A program made the position numbers and the translations under genes. This document shows positions 14,084-22,700 of a DNA stretch of 26,658 nt, piece by piece; the stretch's first letter is position 1; the number at the start of each line of letters is the position of its first letter. The notes beneath the pieces were generated by a model. The model saw only the letters and a list, made by a program, of their open reading frames with translations. It searched no databases and had not been told where the DNA came from. This DNA comes from JBOFSR01 sp051651645 (GTDB lineage: Bacteria; Spirochaetota; Spirochaetia; Treponematales; Treponemataceae): contig JBOFSR010000003.1 of the NCBI GenBank assembly GCA_051651645.1, positions 1 to 26,658 on the forward strand. The letters run 5' to 3'.

Positions 14084-15037
14084 TTATAATGCACCAATCT
14101 CCGTGAAGTATCGTAATGCACCTGGATGAAAATCAACAGAGGCACCTTGTACTGCTGTAAACACATCTAACTCAGCTCCTTTTGCGTGAGAGGCTGCAAT
14201 ATCGGCTGTGTTTTCAAAGAGAGCTTTGGTTATAGTGTACACTTCCTCTTCTCCCAAAAAGATGCTTGCAATCAAAGTTGCCTTAACGGCAATAGTTTGC
14301 ACGTCAGAGTCAACTCCGCGGTATGATCCTGCAGGAATGGTGTGCATTGTGTAAAACGGAAACTTGCTTGTAAGTGATTCGATAACATCCAAATCAATTG
14401 GTATAATTGAAATAGGATTAGTGCTTGATAATTCCATGATAGCCGTTGTTGGAGCTCCTGCTGTTACAAAAAAAGCATCTATTTTTTTGTCTTTCATTGC
14501 ACTCGCAGAATCGCCAAAGCCAAGATTTTGTACTATTATGTCATCAAAAGACATTCCGTAGGCAGCAAGAATTTGGCGAGCATTTGACTCAACCCCTGAT
14601 CCTACATCCCCAACAGAAACTTTCTTTCCTTTTAAGTCTTTTACAGACTCAATGTTAGATGATGGATCTGCGATTATTTGACAAACTTCAGCATACAGAG
14701 TTGCTACTGTTGAAAAACCTGTCGTTTGATTGTTTTCAAAGCTTTCTGTGCCTGTGTAGGCGTAGCTCATAACGTCATTTTGTGCAATTGCAAGATCTGC
14801 TTCATTACTTGAGAGCAATCTCAAATTTGCAGCTGATGCTCCCGATGACTGAACATTGATATTTACATTTGGCAATACTGTTGACAAAAGATGTGCGATA
14901 GCTCCGCCGTATGGATAATACGTTCCCGACGTTCCCCCCGTTGCCATAACAAGATTGAGCTGTGCTGAGTTTTGTTTTTCGCACGCTATCACCGTAAGGC
15001 TGATTACAATTAACAATGCTAATAAAATTTTTTTCAT
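14084..15037 (-). CDS. TAXI family TRAP transporter solute-binding lipoprotein
   Basis: Periplasmic solute receptor of the TRAP-associated extracytoplasmic immunogenic (TAXI) family; the ligand is unknown, with carboxylates such as glutamate common in the family. The product is 317 residues. A lipoprotein signal (MKKILLALLIVISLTVIAC, Cys19) is followed by the family opening ATGGTSGTYYPYGGAIA and by SSGASAANLRLL, the hinge segment DLKGKKVSVGDVGSG, and DAFFVTAGAPTTAI. Of two ATGs I choose 15037 over 15043: AGGAG (complement of 15047-15051) is 9 bases before 15037 but only 3 before 15043. DUF1850 follows at once; no TRAP permease gene is adjacent. Confidence 0.9.
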   Translation of the reverse strand: MKKILLALLIVISLTVIACEKQNSAQLNLVMATGGTSGTYYPYGGAIAHLLSTVLPNVNINVQSSGASAANLRLLSSNEADLAIAQNDVMSYAYTGTESFENNQTTGFSTVATLYAEVCQIIADPSSNIESVKDLKGKKVSVGDVGSGVESNARQILAAYGMSFDDIIVQNLGFGDSASAMKDKKIDAFFVTAGAPTTAIMELSSTNPISIIPIDLDVIESLTSKFPFYTMHTIPAGSYRGVDSDVQTIAVKATLIASIFLGEEEVYTITKALFENTADIAASHAKGAELDVFTAVQGASVDFHPGALRYFTEIGAL

Positions 15038-15062
15038 GTACATTATCTCCTAAAAATAGTTT

Positions 15063-15084
15063 TGGTACCGTCTTTTTTGTACCA
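15063..15084. promoter_or_regulatory. Inverted repeat at the transcription start of the TAXI gene
   Basis: TGGTAC (15063-15068) and GTACCA (15079-15084) are perfect inverted 6-mers 10 bases apart, occupying about +1 to +22 of the predicted transcript. The position fits a repressor operator, but the repeat is short. Confidence 0.35.
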
Positions 15085-15091
15085 TTGTAAA

Positions 15092-15120
15092 ATCATATCA
15101 AGTTTTTGTGATAAATACAA
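15092..15120 (-). promoter_or_regulatory. Putative promoter of the TAXI-DUF1850 operon
   Basis: On the minus strand TTGTAT (complement of 15115-15120) and TATGAT (complement of 15092-15097) are separated by 17 bases, about 48 bases before the ribosome-binding region and start. Confidence 0.6.
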
Positions 15121-15187
15121 GGAGTGTTCTTTTTGCGTAAGAATTGATTTATCCTGATTTTGCATTACTTTTGTAAGATTTTGATTT

Positions 15188-15679
15188 TTAGTTGTTTGCA
15201 GCGTTTGCAAGCTTTTCTTTTAATGCTTTTTCTATTAATGGAGGAACCATTGCTGATATGTTTGCATCAAAGCGAGCAAGCTCTTTAATTGCACTCGATT
15301 TTAATACAAAGTATTTTGGATCAGTTGGAATAAAAACCGTCTCAACGCTTGCATTCAGCTGTCTGTTTAAAATTGATAAATCAAATTCGTAGCTAAAATC
15401 AGTAAAATTGCGAATTCCACGGAGCAGCACTTGGGCATCAATTTTTTTTGCAAAATTGACAACCAAAGAATCCCACACATGAACATAGACGTTTTCATAA
15501 CTGCTAACTAAGTCGGTTAAAAAGGCGAATCGTTCATCCTGAGAAAATAAATATTTTTTTTCACTATTGGTCGCAATCACGACATGAATTTCAGAAAATA
15601 ATTTTGAGCTTCGAGCAATAATGTCTAAATGTCCGTACGTTGGTGGATCAAATGACCCTGGAAAAATGGCTTTTGGCAT
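15188..15679 (-). CDS. coaD: Phosphopantetheine adenylyltransferase
   Basis: Fourth enzyme of coenzyme A synthesis: ATP + 4'-phosphopantetheine gives dephospho-CoA + PPi, in the cytoplasm. The 163-residue product has the usual length. The nucleotidyltransferase signature is PGSFDPPTYGHLDII (residues 7-21, with the T-x-G-H catalytic motif), followed by the phosphopantetheine-site LLRGIRNFTDFSYEFDLSILN and, near residue 128, LKSSAIKELA in place of the more usual ISSSxVRE. The ATG fits the family N-terminus exactly. No Shine-Dalgarno sequence precedes it and the promoter -10 lies only five bases upstream, so the mRNA is probably leaderless. Confidence 0.96.
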   Translation of the reverse strand: MPKAIFPGSFDPPTYGHLDIIARSSKLFSEIHVVIATNSEKKYLFSQDERFAFLTDLVSSYENVYVHVWDSLVVNFAKKIDAQVLLRGIRNFTDFSYEFDLSILNRQLNASVETVFIPTDPKYFVLKSSAIKELARFDANISAMVPPLIEKALKEKLANAANN

Positions 15680-15684
15680 GATGC

Positions 15685-15713
15685 ATAGTATAAAAAAGAG
15701 GCTTTTAGGTCAA
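15685..15713 (-). promoter_or_regulatory. Promoter of coaD giving a leaderless transcript
   Basis: On the minus strand TTGACC (complement of 15708-15713) and TACTAT (complement of 15685-15690) are separated by 17 bases. The -10 ends five bases before the coaD ATG, so transcription should begin at or next to the start codon. Confidence 0.6.
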
Positions 15714-15783
15714 GAGTGCATTCCTTAACTATTTTATTTGAGTCTTTATTTTTCTGCACTAGTTGCCGAAAATAATAGAAGAC

Positions 15784-16488
15784 ATGAAAAAGATTTTTTT
15801 AATAAGTTATATTTTTTTATTTGCCGCTGCGATTTTCTCTGTTGAAATTGATCCCTTTGAAAAGGATTTTTTGCTTTCGGGAATTTATATGGCTCAACCG
15901 CCGATTGTCAAGGATGATTTCGTAGTGTTTACCGCTGATACAAAGGCTCGCCATGTTGGCATTGTATTTGAAAACGAAAAGTTCAAAAAAATTCATAGTT
16001 TTGAGCGATTTACGCTCCACGATGAAGAAGGGGAGACAAAGAAATCTTTTCTTTTTTATATTTACAAGCTGCCAAAAAAAATTCAGCGTGTTGATTATCG
16101 TCTTGTTATTGATGGCCTTTGGACGTATGATCCGATCAATCAAGAAAAAAAGTATGACATGCAAAATAATTTGATATTGTCGACGGTTGCAATTAATCCT
16201 TCAAACGAAAAGAAGACTGAAGTTCTTGAAAATGGGATCGTTCGCTTTGTTGCTAAAAGTGAGCCTGGGGAAGTTATTCGTCTTAGTGGGAGCTTTAATA
16301 ACTGGGATAGCTATATTTATGTAATGCAAGAAGTAGAGCGTGGAATTTATACGCTTGAAATACCCCTGCCAAAAGGAGTGCATTACTACAATTTTTACCG
16401 AGGAATTACAAGCTTTATTGATGAGGGCAATAGGGACAGAGCGTACACGCAAGATGGCATGCATGTCTCTATTTTAGAATTAAACTAG
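15784..16488 (+). CDS. Exported protein with C-terminal glycogen-binding-like (AMPK1_CBM/CBM48) E-set domain
   Basis: A 234-residue protein with a cleavable-looking signal peptide (MKKIFLISYIFLFAAAIFS), so it acts in the periplasm or beyond. The C-terminal part (about residues 145-230) reads as an early-set Ig-like domain of the AMPK/isoamylase N-terminal kind: VRFVAKSEPGEVIRLSGSFN, NWD, GIYTLEIPLPKGVHYYNFY. The SGSFNNW and YxF elements are the usual signature of glycogen/starch-binding modules. The middle (residues 50-130, with VVFTADTKARHVGIVFEN and RVDYRLVIDGLWTYDP) looks like a second, more diverged E-set domain. ATG 15784 is chosen because it gives the signal peptide; an upstream TTG at 15763 would add seven residues before it. 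No catalytic domain is present. Binding of sugar is unproven. Confidence 0.78.
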   Translation: MKKIFLISYIFLFAAAIFSVEIDPFEKDFLLSGIYMAQPPIVKDDFVVFTADTKARHVGIVFENEKFKKIHSFERFTLHDEEGETKKSFLFYIYKLPKKIQRVDYRLVIDGLWTYDPINQEKKYDMQNNLILSTVAINPSNEKKTEVLENGIVRFVAKSEPGEVIRLSGSFNNWDSYIYVMQEVERGIYTLEIPLPKGVHYYNFYRGITSFIDEGNRDRAYTQDGMHVSILELN

Positions 16489-16596
16489 TTTTGTTTGAGT
16501 GATTGCTCCTTCTAAATGCCTTCGATTTTTCCCTGCACGAATTGTATGCTCGCCATCTTTTAAATTTGTTATAAATCTTTGTATTGAAAAAAAATA
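16480..16596 (-). pseudogene. Possible remnant of the 3' end of a lost gene
   Basis: A minus-strand frame of 38 codons, without a start codon, reads FITNLKDGEHTIRAG, then KNRRHLEGAITQTKLV and a stop that overlaps the end of the exported E-set gene. The residue mix resembles the end of a beta-sandwich domain rather than random A/T-rich translation, and the intergenic DNA beyond it is plainly noncoding. It could be the tail of a deleted convergent gene. The call rests only on appearance. Confidence 0.3.
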
Positions 16597-16719
16597 TTAA
16601 TAATAATTACTCGCTTTATTTAAAATGAACTACTAAATTCTGTGTAAGTGTTTGATATACTGAATAAAAAAGACTTTGTTTGTTTGTGAAAAAAGATTTG
16701 CATAATTTAGGTTGTTTGG

Positions 16720-16748
16720 TTGACAAAAACGGTGAAACTATGTAAAAT
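16720..16748 (+). promoter_or_regulatory. Promoter of the giant Ig-domain lipoprotein gene
   Basis: TTGACA (16720-16725, perfect -35) and TAAAAT (16743-16748) are separated by 17 bases. The predicted start of transcription is near 16755, giving a leader of about 33 bases. AGGAG (16777-16781) lies six bases before the ATG. Apart from the possible gene remnant at its left end, the rest of 16489-16719 holds only A/T-rich sequence with nothing I recognise. Confidence 0.8.
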
Positions 16749-16787
16749 AGGCTTTGGTATACTTGAAAGTAAGCTTAGGAGTCGAAT

Positions 16788-19700
16788 ATGAAAAAAGTAA
16801 TAATGCTGCTACTCGCGATAATAATGATAAGTTCATGTTCTTTTGAGAGTGAAACTGCTGTAAAGCGATTAGAATTTGTTGGCGGTGCTGACGTTCGGGT
16901 AAATATCTCTGATCGAGTATACCAAATTAAATTTGCAAGAAATGTTGACGGTGCTGTATCGTATGACAGTGAAAATAAAAGAATTGCAATGGTTGATGAC
17001 TTTGGGGAGGTAACACTTCTTTCTACAGGAACCGTGAATATTATTGTTGTAAGACATACTCAAGGAGATCTTCCAGAACTTAGAGAAAAAATTACCTTGC
17101 GTATTGAAGCTGCTGGTATTGCAGCGGAGGACTTTGAAAATGAAGTTGTCTTGAATAAAACGACGACTTTTATGGCTGTTGGGGGTGCTGAGCGATTGGA
17201 GGTCTTGAGAGGCCGACTTACACGAGAGTTGCCTGTAGGTGAAATAACATGGGATAGTAGTGATCCGAGCGTTGCCTCTGTTGATAAGGCTGGTGTTGTT
17301 TTTGCACTACAACCAGGTGTTACCACGATAACAGCAATGCGAAGTAATGGCAAGCAAAGTGAATGTACCGTCGTTGTTTCACAAGAATCCCTTCGCGTAG
17401 AAAAACTTGAAATATCTGATAGTAATAAAGAAATTACCATTGGCTCTCTTGGAAAACTTGAAGCTATCATCACCCCACCTAATGCGACTCGCCAAGGTGT
17501 GCAGTGGTACAGTGAAAATGAAGACATTGTAAAGGTTGGTCGTGGTGGCGTTATTTTTGGGATAAAAAAAGGCGTTGGAATGATAGTTGCTGTAATTGAT
17601 GAAGAAAATCAACGAGCTGAAATAGAAGTGCGTGTAGTTGAACCAATTACAGAGGGGCTTCTTGGTTTTTCTATATTTCCTGAGAATCCTAGTTATTTGG
17701 TTGGTGAGACAGGGACTTTGACTTATGATACTATCCCTCCTGGACTTGATTTAGAGGTTGTGCCTTTTTGGGTATCAGAAACACCTAGCGTTGTTGAGAT
17801 TGATGTTGATTCTGGTGATCTTGTTGCAAATAGTGTTGGGACAGGAGTTGTTTTTCTTTCTGTAGAAGGTTCTTCGATTGAGACTCGTGCTTTTGTTGAA
17901 GTTACTAATAGACGGTCTATAACAGTCGTGCCTAATACTGTAACCATGTATAAGGGTGATAAACAAGAAGTACAAGTCTCAATATTTCCGAGCAGTCAAA
18001 TTGGGGCAAAACTCAAAGTTATTAGCTCAAATAGTGTGGCAGATATTAAATTGGGGTGTGATGACAATATTGAAGGTAATGATGATATAATTTATTTAGT
18101 AGCTAAAGAGATTGGAGATGTTTTAATTCACGTTGGATTTGCTGATGGTATTTCAGGGGATATTTCAGGAGAGCTTCGTGTTAATGTTGTAGATTTTCCT
18201 CCTGTAACTGGACTGAAAATAAACGAAGGTTCTTTTGATTTAGCTCAAGGTGCTTCAAAAGAGGTGACTTTGCGTGTTACGCCAGATTTTGTGCCAATTC
18301 CCGTAATAACGTGGAAATCTACTAATGAAAATAATATTTGGGTGAATGAAACAGGCACAGGTGCAGATAGAAAATGGTTTGTTGAAGTTTCAGCTGATGC
18401 ACCAATAGGAACCTTTGCTGATATAAGTGCTCATGTTGGCAGTACTGTTCAATCGGATGCCATTCGGGTAGTGGTAATGCCAGGTGTGCTTGCAACTGAA
18501 ATTACTCTTGAGCCACGTGAAAAAACTATTGCTGTAGGTGAGAGATTTTCTGATTGGATATATACAATTAAACCCGCTGGAGCTGAAGATCAGGCTGTTC
18601 GTTGGAGCAGTAGTAATGATTACGTTTTGGTAGATGAACTTACTGGTGAAATTTTAGGGATATCTGCTGGTACTGCACGAATTACGGTAAAGCCTGTTTA
18701 TGCAGAAAGTGATAGTGTGTTGGCTTGGTGTACTGTAAAAGTAGAGGACAAGGTTGCTGTAACTAGTATACAAATTGCTCCAAATGAGGTGAAGCTGGTG
18801 GTTGGTACGAGCATGGATGCCTTGGTTATAATCTTGCCAGAAAATGCAACCAATAAGAGTTATTCTTGGCATAGTGATGATGATAGTATTGCAATCCTTG
18901 ATGGCGGCAAGATAGTTGGTCTTAAACAAGGAAAAGCAATAATTACTGTTGTTTCAGAAGATGGTGGACATGAGGCAACCTGTGAGGTAACGGTTGTCGA
19001 AACCCTTGTTGGTGTAAGTATATTACCCGAACAAGCTAGTATTTTGCTTCAAGAAAATAGTGAGTCTGTGCTTAATTTGGCAGTGGTGTCTAATCCTGTT
19101 GGGGCGGTTATGGATACCGTTGAATGGCAAATTGATGGTTCTGATATTCTTGAGTTTGTTGGTGATACTGATAAGCCCATAGTAAAAGTTAAGGGGATAA
19201 AAGAGGGCGTTACGCAAATAACTGTGGTAGTTAATGGGACGGAGACTGCAGAGCGTCTTGTTACGGTTACTTGGGGCGTGACAGGCCTTTTCTTAGATCG
19301 ATACACTCTTAGCATGGATCAAGGTAGTGATGATAAGCTTACTGCAATACCGCTGCCAAAGGGCGTTTCAACTAAGGTTTTGTGGCACACAAGCGATGCT
19401 TCTATTGTTGAAGTAAATCCTCAAACGGGTGAATTGCGTGCAGTTGCTTCAGGTAGTGAAGCTATTGCTACTGCTGTCATTACTGCAACGACAGAAAGAG
19501 GAAATCATAGTCGAGACTGCACTATTACTGTGTATCCTCGCTTGACAGGCTTGGAGTTTCTTCAAGGTGATGAGTATGAAGTGGAAGTTGGGAAGACTCT
19601 TGATCTAGGCTCTCAAATAAAAAAGAGTCCTGAGGCTGCCCAAGATAGAGAGATTGTTTTTAGTAGTAGTGATGAATCAGGGGTGTTTGCAAGTCTTGAT

Positions 19701-22700
19701 ACGGCTACTGGTGTTCTTACAGCAAAAAGTGTTGGAGAACTTAAAGTAACGGGAATAATGAAAACTCCTTATGGGGATTTTTCTGCTGTATGTAGTGTAA
19801 CGATCGTAGGTAAAAAAATACCTGTTGATTTAATACGTGTAGTGCCAGCTAAAAAAACAATAATAGTTGGATATCCTGAGCAGTTAACGGCGGAAGTTTA
19901 TCCGGCAGATGCAACTGATAAAATGGTAACATGGACGAGTAGTGATTCTTCTATTGCAATGGTAGACGCTGAAACGGGTGAAGTAACCGCAGTTAAAGTG
20001 GGCGGGCCTGTTTTGATAACAGCAACAGCAAATGATGGAAGCAATATAGCTGGCTCTAGTACTATCCATACTAAATATGAAAAAGTTACAGGTGTACAAA
20101 TTGAAAAAGAGGCCATTTTTGTCCCTCGTGGAGAAAAAAGAGTACTAGAAGTTCTTATAAGTCCAGATAATGCGAGTGATAAAACGGTTCAGTGGCTTAG
20201 TGATAATCCGAGTATTGCTTCTATTGATAAAAATACAGGCGAGATTACAGGCGTTACGGTAGGGCAAACCTCTGTGAAAGTAACAACGGTTGATGGTGGC
20301 TTTTCTGATGAGTGTCTCGTTACTGTAACTGACCCGTCGGTAATTATAACAGGCGTAAATTTAAATAAAAATGTAACATATATGCGAGTGAATGAGACTG
20401 AGCAGTTAAGTGCAAGAGTCCTTCCGTATGGTATTGCCAATCAAAATGTTACTTGGAGAACAAGTGATCAAAATATAGCAGACGTTGATGCAAATGGTTT
20501 GATAAAAAGCTATGCCGTTGGTAAAGCAATAATCACCGTAGAGACAGAAGATAAAAATCATACTGCAACATGCCTTGTGAATGTTGAGGAGCGAAGTGTT
20601 TCTGTTAAAAGTGTAACTTTGAATAAAACTGAACTGACCTTGCTTATAAGTGGCACAGAGCAATTAGCTGAACGAATAATCCCCGCAAATGCAACTAATC
20701 AAAGGGTAGAGTGGAAGAGTAGCGATACAAGTATTGCACGAGTTGACTCAAAAGGTTTTGTTCTTGGCGTATCTGTTGGAAGTGCTGTTATAACAGTAAC
20801 AACGGTTGATGGAAATCGTAAGGCAACGTGTAAGGTTGATGTAAAAGATAAAATCATATCGGTGACGGGAATTAAGCTGAGCACTGAGGATGAGTTTATT
20901 GCGGTTAATAATAAAAAGCAATTACATGCAATCATTGAGCCAAGTAATGCGACAAATCAAAGTCTTGTATGGATGAGTGATCTGACTAGCATTGTAGAAG
21001 TTAGCTCTAGTGGAGAGATTTTTGCTAAGAGTGCTGGTAAGGCAAGAATTCGAGTAGAAACTGTTGATGGCAAATTCAGTGATACGTGTTTAGTAACGGT
21101 AAGTGATCGTGAAATTCCTGTAACCTCAATAAAGCTTCTTCCTGACAGCATGATTATTGAGCCAAAAATGCAAAGAATAATAACGGTTGAGTTCACTCCT
21201 CCTGATGCAACAAATCAAGCCGTAACTTTTAGTAGTGATAATCTTTCTGTTGCGACGGTAGATGCTAAAACAGGTGAAGTTACCGCTATAGCAGACGGAG
21301 AAGCTATAATTACTGCAAAGCAAGCTGGCGTAGCTTCAAAAACTTGCTTTGTGCGGGTCGGAACTTTAGTAACGCAGCTTCGTATTAATGAAGGAAAAAT
21401 GAATATTGCTATCGGCGAAAAGGGGCAGTTTACTGTTGCTATAGAGCCTGATAATGCAACAGATGGAACGGTAACATGGACGAGTAGTAACTCTGCCATT
21501 GCAAGTGTTGATTCTGTGACAGGAGAGGTTACGGGTATTGGTAGTGGTTCTGCAATTATAACGGCAACGACAAATGACGGAAGTGGTTTAACGGCTTCTC
21601 AAGATGTGGGCGTTACATATTCACGGGTAACGGGACTAGAGCTTGCAAAAACTGCAACATTTGTGAGTGTTGGTGGCAGAGAAAAACTTCTTGCTACGGT
21701 AAAGCCAGAGAATGCAACTATAAAAAAATTAAAATGGACGAGTGAAGATTCAAATATTGTACGAGTTGATGAGGAAACAGGTAGGATTACGGGTATTAGT
21801 GCTGGTAGTGCTTTTGTTATTGTAAGAACAATTGTTGGTGGTTTTGAAGATGCGTGTTTTGTTACGGTAACAAAAAATAGTATTGCTGCATCGGATGTAA
21901 GCTTAAATAAAAATGCAACTTATATGCAAGTGAATCAGACGGAGCGTTTATCGGCAAGACTAATTCCGTATAATGCTTCAAATCAAACGGTTACATGGTC
22001 AACAAGTGATGAAAGTATTGCAAGTGTTGATGTTGGTGGAGTAATAACAAGTCATAGAGTTGGTCAGGCCGTCATCACCGTAAAGACAGCTGAGGGTGGG
22101 TATACGGCAACCTGTCTTGTAAATGTTGAGGCAATCACGGTTCCTGTTACAGAGGTAACATTAAATAAAACGGAAATGTCCTTGCTTGTAAATGGAACAG
22201 AGCAATTAGCTGAGAGAATAATTCCTTTTATTGCAACAAATCAAACGGTACGATGGGAAAGTAGTAATACAAATGTAGCGATTGTTAGCGTAACTGGCCT
22301 TGTTATCGGGAGAAGTGTAGGAAATGCTGTTATAACAGTAACAACAGTAGATGGAAGTCGTAGTGCAACTTGTGCTGTTCAGGTTTTACCAAATAGTATA
22401 GCTGTAAAAAATCTTACTATGAGTAAAGAAAATGAGTATATGGTTGTTAATACTAAAAAGCAAATATATGCAGTTATAGATCCAGAGAATGCAACAAATC
22501 AAAATCTTGCTTGGACAAGTAGTGATTCTGCTATTGCAGAAGTTAGCTCTACAGGCGAAGTTTTTGCTAAAAGTGCTGGTCAAGTACGTATTAAGGTGCG
22601 AGTGAAAGCTGCTAGTGGAAATATTAATGCCTCTTGCTTGGTGACTGTGAGTGCATCTGAGATTCCTGTAAGTACGTTAAAAATAACTCCTGATTCTTTG

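Noticed and set aside
15763..15783. TTG start adding seven residues to the exported E-set protein
   Set aside because: It would place MPKIIED before a standard signal peptide; the ATG at 15784 gives a normal MKKIF signal start.
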